Assembly (NCBI GenBank): GCA_937907495.1
Contig: CALESS010000097.1
Span: 1-5,867, forward strand
DNA length: 5,867 nucleotides
Direction: 5' to 3'
Source: an uncultured Anaerolineaceae bacterium
Lineage (GTDB): Bacteria > Chloroflexota > Anaerolineae > Anaerolineales > Anaerolineaceae
The position numbers and the translations under genes were made by a program. Position 1 is the first letter of the stretch. Every line of letters starts with the position of its first letter. Below, piece by piece: positions 1-5,855 of the stretch. A model generated the notes under the pieces. It was not told where the DNA came from, did not search any database, and worked only from the letters and a program-made list of their open reading frames with translations.

Positions 1-175
1 AAATCCCGAAACCACGTTCCAAGTGAATGATCCAGTTTCCCCTTCCTGCCAATAGCCCTCACTTTTCCCTTAATCCCGGAATAGGCGAATAAATCTTTAC
101 CGCCAATAATGCGGTGAACCAATACACGCGCTCAGTAGGGGAGGAATGTAAGAATCCCTGAGGATATTAAGCGGT
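1..175. other. Left flank with no supported gene
   Basis: No reading frame here has a plausible start, ribosome binding site and protein-like composition. The first 80 bases are pyrimidine-rich on the + strand and contain several stops. Two weak hairpins can be drawn: ACCGC/GCGGT at 99-115 with a 7-nt loop, and an imperfect one at 131-162 (CTCA/TGAG plus GGG/CCC with a 3-nt bulge and a 15-nt loop). Neither is followed by a T-run, so neither is a convincing terminator. An AGGGGAGGA followed directly by ATG-TAA (137-151) looks like a ribosome binding site but opens nothing. The stretch is probably intergenic, upstream of the tup promoter. Confidence 0.5.
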
Positions 176-204
176 TGGACAAAGGCCCGCGGATGGACTA
201 TACT
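176..204 (+). promoter_or_regulatory. Sigma70-type promoter of the tupBC(A) unit
   Basis: TGGACA at 176-181 matches the -35 consensus TTGACA at 5 of 6 positions. TATACT at 199-204 matches the -10 consensus TATAAT at 5 of 6. The spacer is exactly 17 nt. Transcription would start near 211, leaving a leader of about 35 nt before the TTG start at 246. That leader is too short for a molybdenum/tungsten-cofactor riboswitch, and I see no such fold. TGGAC also recurs at 194-198, just before the -10. The assignment rests on consensus match and position only. Confidence 0.65.
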
Positions 205-245
205 TGAAGGCATACATCTATACACTTTTTGGCAACAGGTAGCCT

Positions 246-908
246 TTGGCCGCTGATCTGCAAGAAATCATTCTGCTCTCACTGCAAGTCTCCGGGATCG
301 CCCTGGTCATCAGTTCGATCATCGGCATTCCGCTGGGCGCTTTTCTAGGCCTCAAGCGCTTCTGGGGACGCAAGTTGATGGTCGTCCTCATGTACACCGG
401 CATGGGGTTTCCACCGGTGGTGATCGGCTTATTCGTGTACCTTGTGCTCTCCCGCTCCGGCCCGCTCGGTTCGCTGCACTGGCCGATCATCCCGGTTCTT
501 TTCACACCGGGGGCCATGATCATGGCGCAGACCATCATCGCCTTTCCGCTGGTGGCGGGTTTCACCATGGTGGCGGTGATGGGGGTGGATCCACAACTCC
601 GCCAGCAGGTGACGGCGCTGGGCGCCACGCCTCGCCAGACTGCCTGGACGACTTTGATGGAAGCCCGTACCGGGGTGATTGTGGCGGTGATCGCCGGTTT
701 CGGCGGAATTATCTCGGAAGTGGGGGCAGTGATGATGGTGGGCGGAAATATCGAGGGCAGCACCCGGGTATTGACGACCGCCATCGTGCTGGAAACGCGC
801 AAGGGCAACTTTGAATTGGCCATGGCCCTGGGCGTGGTGTTGCTCGGCTTATCGTTCCTGGTTAACCTGGTGATGCTGCGGCTGCAAGGGAAAACCTTCG
901 ATGAGTGA
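246..908 (+). CDS. tupB: Tungstate-type ABC transporter permease TupB
   Basis: This is a 220-residue inner-membrane permease that would form the channel of an oxyanion (tungstate-type) importer and dock TupC and TupA. About five hydrophobic segments are visible, near residues 8-34, 44-68, 86-112, 143-166 and 190-212. The ATPase-docking (EAA-type) loop lies around residues 123-136 (TALGATPRQTAWT). SRSGPLG at 69-75 and the stretch around 158-180 (SEVGAVMMVGGN, then TRVLTTAIVLET) are what I associate with TupB rather than with ModB or PstC/PstA. The start is TTG. An in-frame TAG at 240-242 ends just before it, so the gene cannot extend upstream. The ribosome binding site is weak (AGGT at 237-240). 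The end overlaps tupC by 8 nt, which implies translational coupling. The length is near normal for the family. Family-level confidence is high, but tungstate rather than molybdate or vanadate specificity is inferred from TupA. Confidence 0.9.
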   Translation: MAADLQEIILLSLQVSGIALVISSIIGIPLGAFLGLKRFWGRKLMVVLMYTGMGFPPVVIGLFVYLVLSRSGPLGSLHWPIIPVLFTPGAMIMAQTIIAFPLVAGFTMVAVMGVDPQLRQQVTALGATPRQTAWTTLMEARTGVIVAVIAGFGGIISEVGAVMMVGGNIEGSTRVLTTAIVLETRKGNFELAMALGVVLLGLSFLVNLVMLRLQGKTFDE

Positions 909-1644
909 GACCAGTCCCCCGCCGCTCTATCACCTGCAAGGGGTAACCCGGATCTATAACGGCCGGACGGTGCTGGATATTGACGATCTGGTAATTCAAC
1001 CCGGGGAGGTGTTGGGCCTGGTGGGGCCGAGCGGGGCAGGTAAAAGTACCCTGCTGCGCTTGTTGAACTTCCTGGAAGCGCCCGACAATGGCCGCTTGAT
1101 GTTTCATGGGCAGGATGCCGCCAGCCCAACAGAAATTCCACTGGAACTGAAGCGCCGGGTGACGACCGTCTTCCAGCGCCCCATGCTGCTTAACCGCAGC
1201 GTCTGGGAGAATGTGGCCTTTGGGCTGCAATTGCGCGGGGAACGGAATTTCGACTCGTTGATCGAATCCACATTGGAAAAAGTTGGCCTGACCGGACTGG
1301 CGCGGCAGCGAGCCCGCACCCTCTCCGGCGGGGAGGCACAGCGGGTGGTGCTGGCGCGGGCCATGGTGCTGAAGCCGGAGGTGCTGCTGCTGGATGAACC
1401 CACCGCTAATCTCGATCCGTATAACGTGGGGCAGATTGAGCGGATTGCCCGGCAGTTGAATGAAGAGCAAGGCGTCACCCTGGTCCTGGTGACGCACAAC
1501 ATTTTTCAGGCGCACCGGCTGGCCAGCCGGGTTGGATTTATGTTGGAAGGGCGTTTGGTGGAGATTGCCCCGACGGAGCAGTTCTTCAACCAGCCCGCCG
1601 ATGAGCGCACGGCGGCCTTTGTGCGCGGTGAGATGGTGTATTGA
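901..1644 (+). CDS. tupC: Tungstate-type ABC transporter ATP-binding protein TupC
   Basis: This 247-residue cytoplasmic ATPase would drive import through TupB. All ABC motifs are present in order: Walker A GPSGAGKST at residues 42-50, Q-loop Gln92 in VFQRP, signature LSGGE at 141-145, Walker B VLLLDE at 161-166, D-loop NLD at 170-172, and switch His199 in VTHN. The protein stops soon after the nucleotide-binding domain, so there is no room for the C-terminal TOBE-type oxyanion-binding regulatory domain of ModC-like ATPases. The ATG at 901 lies inside the end of tupB, with AAGGGA at 886-891 as ribosome binding site 9 nt away. Assignment to TupC rather than another importer ATPase rests mainly on its position between tupB and tupA. 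Confidence 0.9.
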   Translation: MSETSPPPLYHLQGVTRIYNGRTVLDIDDLVIQPGEVLGLVGPSGAGKSTLLRLLNFLEAPDNGRLMFHGQDAASPTEIPLELKRRVTTVFQRPMLLNRSVWENVAFGLQLRGERNFDSLIESTLEKVGLTGLARQRARTLSGGEAQRVVLARAMVLKPEVLLLDEPTANLDPYNVGQIERIARQLNEEQGVTLVLVTHNIFQAHRLASRVGFMLEGRLVEIAPTEQFFNQPADERTAAFVRGEMVY

Positions 1645-1752
1645 GCTTTTTATAGGGAAATCCGCATCCGGAAAAAAACGGGCGGCCCTGTAATTCGAGA
1701 AGGATGAATCCGGCCTTGAAAAAGCCGTAAAATTTACAAAATGGAGAAGAAA
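1645..1752 (+). other. 108-nt gap between tupC and tupA
   Basis: The gap is AT-richer than the flanking genes. It holds no strong terminator and no convincing -35/-10 pair. A short inverted repeat, GTAAA-A-TTTAC at 1727-1737, lies just upstream of the tupA ribosome binding site. Because the first two tup genes overlap while this gap is long, tupA may be expressed or processed separately, for example by RNA cleavage or a weak internal promoter. That remains inference. Confidence 0.4.
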
Positions 1753-1755
1753 ATG
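1743..1755 (+). promoter_or_regulatory. Ribosome binding site that sets the tupA start
   Basis: GGAG at 1743-1746 sits 6 nt before ATG 1753. The in-frame ATG at 1741 overlaps this element and is preceded only by an A/T-rich stretch with no purine ribosome binding site. The start at 1753 is therefore preferred. It also gives the cleaner lipoprotein signal (MSKKLL and onward). Confidence 0.75.
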
Positions 1756-2634
1756 TCCAAAAAGCTGCTGACCCTCGTAAGTATCCTGACCCTGTTTTCG
1801 GTTCTGCTCTCCGGCTGTGCCCGGCCGGTTGAACCAACCGCAGTCCCGGCCGGGCCTACCCCCTTCGCCGAGACGCAAAAGATGATCCTGGCTACCACCA
1901 CCAGCACCCAGGATTCCGGCCTGCTGGATTATATCCTGCCGGATTTTGAGGCCATGTACAACATCAAGGTGGATGTGATTGCCGTTGGCACGGGCCAGGC
2001 TCTGACCCTGGGCCAGGATGGCAATGCGGATGTGCTGCTGGTGCATGCCCGGGCCAAGGAAGATGAATTCATGACCAACGGGCATGGCGTGCGCCGTGAA
2101 GACGTCATGTACAATGACTTCGTGATCATCGGCCCGGCTGCAGACCCCGCCGGCATCCAGGGATTGACGGTCGCCGCAGATGCCTTCAAAAAGATCGCCG
2201 AAAGCCAGTCTGAATTCATCTCCCGCGGCGATGAATCTGGCACGCACACCAAGGAAAAGGCCATTTGGAAAACTGCCGGGATTGAACCCGCCGGGGACTG
2301 GTATATCTCCTCCGGCCTCTCGATGGGCGAAGTGCTGACCATGGCGGATGAGAAACAGGCTTACTCCCTCAGTGACCGGGCAACCTACCTGGCCTTCAAA
2401 AACAAAGGGCTGGAATTGGATGTGCTGGTCGAAGGCGATAAGACCCTCTTCAACCCCTACGGGGTGATTGCAGTCAACCCGGAAAAAGGCCCCCAAATTC
2501 GCAATGACCTGGCAAATTTGTTCATTGATTGGTTAACCTCCCTGCCTGTGCAGGAGAAAATTGCCAGCTATGGCAAAGAGGAGTTCGGCCAATCTCTCTT
2601 CATCCCTTCTGCCGTCTCCTGGCAGAACAAGTAA
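1753..2634 (+). CDS. tupA: Tungstate-binding lipoprotein TupA
   Basis: This is a 293-residue extracytoplasmic substrate-binding protein that captures oxyanion and delivers it to TupB/TupC. A lipoprotein signal peptide has a KK basic end, a hydrophobic core and the lipobox LSGC, with Cys22 as the lipidated residue. A Pro/Thr-rich linker follows at about 25-37, a style common in Chloroflexota lipoproteins. The mature domain starts with TTTSTQDSGLLD at 48-59, the hallmark TupA motif. It continues with VGTGQAL at 78-84, ADVLLVHA at 92-99, YNDFVIIGP at 120-128 and SRGDESGTH at 157-165. These are the loops expected to hydrogen-bond the anion in the TupA family, which prefers tungstate over molybdate. 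Related vanadate-binding proteins exist, so the ligand is not proven. An alternative start at 1741 would add four residues and lacks a ribosome binding site. Having the binding protein last in the operon departs from the common tupA-tupB-tupC order. Confidence 0.92.
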   Translation: MSKKLLTLVSILTLFSVLLSGCARPVEPTAVPAGPTPFAETQKMILATTTSTQDSGLLDYILPDFEAMYNIKVDVIAVGTGQALTLGQDGNADVLLVHARAKEDEFMTNGHGVRREDVMYNDFVIIGPAADPAGIQGLTVAADAFKKIAESQSEFISRGDESGTHTKEKAIWKTAGIEPAGDWYISSGLSMGEVLTMADEKQAYSLSDRATYLAFKNKGLELDVLVEGDKTLFNPYGVIAVNPEKGPQIRNDLANLFIDWLTSLPVQEKIASYGKEEFGQSLFIPSAVSWQNK

Positions 2635-2659
2635 ACGGCGACTGACCCGCCTCCACTTG

Positions 2660-2696
2660 CTCCCGGTTTTCTGAAAAGAACAACCGGGGGCTTTTT
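2660..2696 (+). terminator. Rho-independent terminator after tupA
   Basis: CCCGGTT at 2662-2668 pairs with AACCGGG at 2682-2688. Two more pairs are possible at the base, one of them a G-U wobble. The stem continues after one bulged C with TTCT/AGAA closed by a GAAA tetraloop at 2673-2676. A run of five T follows at 2692-2696. The structure ends the tup transcript and lies only 2 nt before the TATACT of the regulator's upstream region. Confidence 0.88.
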
Positions 2697-2698
2697 GG

Positions 2699-2727
2699 TA
2701 TACTGTGAATATACAGTAATTGGAGGT
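2699..2727 (+). promoter_or_regulatory. Palindromic operator candidate, -10-like box and ribosome binding site of the GntR-type regulator
   Basis: TACTGT at 2701-2706 and ACAGTA at 2713-2718 form a perfect 6-bp inverted repeat with a 6-nt AT-rich spacer. This size and symmetry suit a dimeric GntR-family winged helix. TATACT at 2699-2704 is a good -10 candidate and overlaps the left arm, so a bound regulator would block RNA polymerase. No acceptable -35 exists 16-18 nt upstream, because that position falls inside the tupA terminator hairpin. The -10 call is therefore tentative. The ribosome binding site GGAGGT at 2722-2727 is near-perfect and sits 5 nt before ATG 2733. Confidence 0.6.
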
Positions 2728-2732
2728 GAACC

Positions 2733-3854
2733 ATGGACGACCGACATTTGTATCAACAAATCGCAGATTCCATTCGGAAGATGATTTTGGAAGGCCAGGT
2801 GAAAACCGGGGATCGCCTGCCCTCGGTGCGTGAACTTTGCACCCTCTGGCAGTGCACGACGGGTACGGTGCAGCGGGCTTACCAGGTATTAAGCCGGGAG
2901 GGGTTGGTGGTCAGCCAGGCTGGCCGCGGAACGCATGTTGCCGGGATCGAGGGCGCGGCCATTACGCCCAGTCTCAGCCCGCTGCGCACCGTGAGCCTGG
3001 TGCATCGCTCGGAAACCTTTTTGCTGGAAGCGCTGACAGCCGGATATGACCTGCAAGAAATTCAAACCGCGCTGGACCTGGCCATGGATCGCTGGCGGGT
3101 GTTGCAGCAAATCCCGGCGCCAGCCATCCGCCAGCGGCTGCGCTTTGCGGGCAGTCACGATATGGCTCTGACCGGGGTGGCGCGGCATGTTTTTGGAGAG
3201 TTGCTGCCAGATGTAAATCTGCAATTGACCTTCACTGGCAGCCGGGCCGGTTTGCAGGCATTGAAGGCAGGCAAGGCAGACCTGGCAGGGGCGCACCTGT
3301 GGGATGCAGCCAGTGATACCTACAACCGGGCAGCCGTTCAACAGGCCCTGCCGGGCGAGCGGGTGTGGCTGGTGACCTTCGCCCACCGCCGGCTGGGGCT
3401 GATCGTGGCGCGCGAGAACCCGCTGGGCATCCAGTCCCTGCAGGACCTGGTGCGCCCGGAATTGCGGTTTGTCAATCGGCAGGCGGGGTCTGGAACGCGG
3501 GTCTGGCTGGATGCCAACCTGGAGCGGCTGAATATCCCGCCGGCGCAAATTTCCGGCTACCGTGATGAACGGATCACGCATTCGGACGTGGCCCGTTCGA
3601 TTGCGGAGGGCAGCGCGGATGTGGGGCTGGGGCTGGAATCGGCGGCGCTGGCGTATGGTTTGGATTACATCCACCTGGCCCGCGAACGTTATCACCTGGT
3701 GATGCTGGAAGAAACAGCCAACCAGCCCGCAATGCAAACTCTGATCCACTGGCTGGCGAGTTCGGAAGGGAAAAGGTTCATCGGGCGCTACCAGGGGTAT
3801 GACGCCACGGAAACCGGGCAGGTGGAAATCATCAAGCCCGCAGCAGGGGGTTAG
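2733..3854 (+). CDS. GntR-type winged-helix regulator fused to a PBP-like (molybdate/tungstate-type) sensor domain
   Basis: This is a 373-residue cytoplasmic one-component regulator. Residues 1-70 are a GntR-type winged helix: LYQQIADSIRKMI, then GDRLPSVRELC, the recognition helix near 42-53 (TTGTVQRAYQVL), and the wing GLVVSQAGRGTHV. A helical linker spans about 90-127. Residues from about 136 to 355 match the PBP-like domain (PF12727 type) known from molybdopterin-related MoeA fusions and molybdenum-linked regulators. Visible marks are GSHD 140-143, ADLAGAHLWD 182-191, NRQAGSGTR 248-256, a GY-x-x-E-x-x-TH stretch at 275-283, and SADVGLGLESAA 294-305. No signal peptide or membrane segment is present. 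It lies directly downstream of tupA but after a terminator, with its own palindrome and strong ribosome binding site. Control of tupBCA and autoregulation in response to tungstate, molybdate or the cofactor is inference. Domain calls are firm; ligand and targets are not shown by the sequence. Confidence 0.88.
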   Translation: MDDRHLYQQIADSIRKMILEGQVKTGDRLPSVRELCTLWQCTTGTVQRAYQVLSREGLVVSQAGRGTHVAGIEGAAITPSLSPLRTVSLVHRSETFLLEALTAGYDLQEIQTALDLAMDRWRVLQQIPAPAIRQRLRFAGSHDMALTGVARHVFGELLPDVNLQLTFTGSRAGLQALKAGKADLAGAHLWDAASDTYNRAAVQQALPGERVWLVTFAHRRLGLIVARENPLGIQSLQDLVRPELRFVNRQAGSGTRVWLDANLERLNIPPAQISGYRDERITHSDVARSIAEGSADVGLGLESAALAYGLDYIHLARERYHLVMLEETANQPAMQTLIHWLASSEGKRFIGRYQGYDATETGQVEIIKPAAGG

Positions 3855-3898
3855 GCCGCAGCCGGATTCTGGAGCACCTGTTGGAAAGGAAAAATAAA

Positions 3899-3930
3899 AA
3901 AACCGGAGGCCGACGATGGCTTCCGGTTTT
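3899..3930. terminator. Bidirectional terminator between convergent genes
   Basis: A 13-bp stem pairs 3899-3911 with 3918-3930 around a 6-nt loop (GACGAT), with a single G-U position. On the + strand it ends in TTTT. On the minus strand the A-rich stretch 3892-3902 becomes a long U-tract, so termination should be stronger for the minus-strand MFS operon than for the regulator gene. It lies midway between the two stop codons at 3854 and 3949. Confidence 0.9.
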
Positions 3931-3948
3931 CGGTTGAGCAGTCAGCGG

Positions 3949-5124
3949 CTAGCGCCGGGAACGCCAGATGGTGGGGAGGAAGGGTAAAATCAGCAGGTTC
4001 ATGCCCGCCAGCAGCAGGAAGACCGTGCGGAAGGGCAGTGCATCCGCCAGAATGCCGCTGACCGAAAGCCCGGCAGCGATGCCGATGTTGGAGACCGCCA
4101 TCAAGATGGAATACATGGAGGCGGCGATGCTCTTCTCCGTGAACGCCATGGCGAGGGCAAAATACTGCGCCTGGTATGCGCCAAACGAAAGACCAAAAGC
4201 GAAGATGATCGGCCAGGCCGCCGTGCGGGAGGGAATCAGCGAAAGGGCAATGACAGCCGCAATGGAGAACACCAGGCTGGTGAGCAGGCCTTTCTTGCGC
4301 CCCAGGCGGGAGAGCAGCCAGCCGCCCGTGACCCCACCAATGACCACGCCCACCCCCCAGATGGTGGTGTAAAATCCGGCCTGGCTCAGGCTGATGGAAA
4401 ACGTCTCCTGCAGGAAGGGATTGACGATTTGATTGGCGCCGTTGATGATGAAAAACATCAGCAGACCGGCAATGGAGAGGGCGGCAATCGGCCAGCTCTT
4501 AAAGGCCCGAAAGGCCTTCCAGTTGAAAGATTGCCCGGCCGGGCGGTGCGTTTCACGCACCCCCAGCACCAGCGGGAAGGCCAGCAAGGTCAGGATCGCC
4601 AGGGCATAGAAGACCCAGGGCCAGCCTGCCGCATCTGCCAGCAAACCAAGCAGAGAGGCGGTCACCACCACACCAAAGGCCCGCCCGCCAACCATCACCC
4701 CCTGCAGGGTGCCCTGTTCGGCCTCCGGCGTGGTATCCAGCGCCAGGCCATCGGTGGTGGTGTCGTAGAGCGCCATGCCCATCTGCAGCATGAAGGCGAT
4801 GAAAACAAAGCCCCAGTATTGGGTGCGCAGGTTGATGCCCGGAACGATCAGCAGGCAGACCAATTGGATAAGCAGGCCGATCAAAATATAGGGTTTGCGG
4901 TGCCCCATGCCAAACAGGTTGACCCGGTCGCTCAACATACCGAGGAAGATTTTAATCACGAAGGGCAGGAGGGCAATGGCAGCAAAGATGCCCGCATCGG
5001 TCATCGTCAGCCCGTTGGAAAGAAAATAGAGAGCGTTCAGGCTGGTGAAATAGCTCAGGATGATGCCCTGGGTGAAGTACAGCAGCCCAAACATCAGGTA
5101 ACGCATTGCTTTCGATGAATACAT
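3949..5124 (-). CDS. AmpG-like major facilitator superfamily transporter
   Basis: This is a 391-residue polytopic membrane protein with the hydrophobicity pattern of about 12 membrane segments. The loop between segments 2 and 3 carries GMLSDR at 62-67 followed by GHRKPY at 74-79, an MFS motif A variant. The equivalent loop in the second half has GGWLLSRLGRKKG at 267-279. DTTTDGLALDT at 121-131 and QGVMVGGRAFG at 141-151 resemble the AmpG / acetyl-CoA-transporter-like branch (muropeptide permeases and relatives) rather than sugar or drug exporters. The start is set by GGGAGG at 5130-5135 (minus strand), 5 nt before ATG. The gap to the upstream S51 gene is only 14 nt and contains this ribosome binding site, so the two are very likely co-transcribed. 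The substrate is unknown. Peptide-linked cell-wall fragments are one possibility, weakly supported by the peptidase partner. Confidence 0.85.
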   Translation of the reverse strand: MYSSKAMRYLMFGLLYFTQGIILSYFTSLNALYFLSNGLTMTDAGIFAAIALLPFVIKIFLGMLSDRVNLFGMGHRKPYILIGLLIQLVCLLIVPGINLRTQYWGFVFIAFMLQMGMALYDTTTDGLALDTTPEAEQGTLQGVMVGGRAFGVVVTASLLGLLADAAGWPWVFYALAILTLLAFPLVLGVRETHRPAGQSFNWKAFRAFKSWPIAALSIAGLLMFFIINGANQIVNPFLQETFSISLSQAGFYTTIWGVGVVIGGVTGGWLLSRLGRKKGLLTSLVFSIAAVIALSLIPSRTAAWPIIFAFGLSFGAYQAQYFALAMAFTEKSIAASMYSILMAVSNIGIAAGLSVSGILADALPFRTVFLLLAGMNLLILPFLPTIWRSRR

Positions 5125-5138
5125 GCTTGCCTCCCGAA

Positions 5139-5855
5139 TTAGATTTCCTCTCCCTGCGTGGATTGCAGGAAGGATTCGCCGTTGTTAAGGATCACCGCAC
5201 CGCGGCCGCGCACCAGGCAGCCCTGCGGGGTGCATACGAGGGCGGTATCGCCTTCGACCCCGATCAGGGTATGCCCGGAAAACAGGCCGTGCAAGCCCTG
5301 CCGCAGGATGGCGGGCAGTTCGTCATAGTGAGGGAGGATTACCGTCCCGGGGAGCAGCCCAAAACCAGGCTGAAGCTTCCAGGGGGGACGGATGCGGGGA
5401 ATTTGTGCGCCAAATATCATGGCGCCCGCAGAGCATGCGGCCACGACCCCGCCTGTCTGCAACACCTCCAGGATTGCCGCCCACACCGGGCTGCCGGCCA
5501 GCGTTTGCACCAGGTAACCAGGTTTCCCACCGGAAAGATAAACAAAATTTGCCCGGCGGATGGCATCCGCCAGGGTTTTGTCTTCGGCGCTGGGTCGGTC
5601 AATGACCGGGATGGCCTGCACCTGCTCAACCCCCAGGCCCTTGAAATGGTCCAGGCTCAAGCTTTGCCAGTATTGGATGCGTTCCGCCCCTTCCGTGCCG
5701 GCACCGGTTGCCAGGGTGACAACCCGGGCGGGCTGATTCAGCCGTTGGATGAGCCAGCGGTCCACTTCCCGCATGCCAGGCAGGTACTCACCGCTGCCTG
5801 CCAGCGCCAGGATACCCGGCCCGGGCAGGTTCACTTCCAGCGGAACCTGGCTCAT
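5139..5855 (-). CDS. Peptidase S51 family protein (cyanophycinase / dipeptidase E-like, class I amidotransferase fold)
   Basis: This is a 238-residue protein with no signal peptide, so probably cytoplasmic. It has the S51 layout: LALAGSGEYLPGM near 16-28, the glycine pair in YLSGGKPGYL at 106-115, and the nucleophile elbow ACSAGAM at 140-146 with Ser142 as the likely catalytic serine. LPHYDE at 174-179 supplies His176 at the place where the family has its active-site histidine. The family hydrolyses short acidic peptides or cyanophycin, but several members have no known substrate. The length fits dipeptidase E better than full-length cyanophycinase. The residue two before Ser is Ala rather than the Gly usual in this elbow. 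The start is uncertain: the 12 nt visible upstream of the ATG are C-rich with no ribosome binding site, and the frame stays open to the window edge. It would be the first visible gene of an operon with the MFS gene. Confidence 0.8.
   Translation of the reverse strand: MSQVPLEVNLPGPGILALAGSGEYLPGMREVDRWLIQRLNQPARVVTLATGAGTEGAERIQYWQSLSLDHFKGLGVEQVQAIPVIDRPSAEDKTLADAIRRANFVYLSGGKPGYLVQTLAGSPVWAAILEVLQTGGVVAACSAGAMIFGAQIPRIRPPWKLQPGFGLLPGTVILPHYDELPAILRQGLHGLFSGHTLIGVEGDTALVCTPQGCLVRGRGAVILNNGESFLQSTQGEEI

Noticed and set aside
78..106. Possible minus-strand promoter for a divergent gene off the left edge (TTGGCG, 17 nt, TATTCC)
   Set aside because: The -10 matches only 3 of 6 consensus positions and no minus-strand gene start is visible in the window, so the spacing alone does not support it.
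131..162. Imperfect hairpin upstream of the tup promoter
   Set aside because: It needs a 3-nt bulge and a 15-nt loop, is not followed by a T-run, and lies upstream of the predicted transcription start. It is probably chance, or at most a protein-binding site.
1..245. Molybdenum/tungsten cofactor riboswitch upstream of tupB
   Set aside because: I could not find the conserved multi-stem arrangement, and the predicted transcript leader is only about 35 nt. A covariance-model search with the Moco RNA family would settle it.
862..2496. Very long open frame on the minus strand (over 540 codons) across tupC, the gap and tupA
   Set aside because: It is antisense to two well-supported genes. Its translation is rich in His, Gln and Gly with no recognisable domain, and it runs through the tup motifs in the complementary frame. 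It is a by-product of GC-rich codon use.
2889..3749. Open frame of 286 codons on the minus strand opposite the regulator
   Set aside because: It is low-complexity, Gln/Arg/His-rich antisense translation of a gene with clear domains on the + strand.
4429..5118. Open frame of 229 codons on the + strand inside the MFS gene
   Set aside because: The translation is very rich in Gln, His and Gly, the typical antisense shadow of a hydrophobic membrane protein. It has no plausible ribosome binding site or domain.
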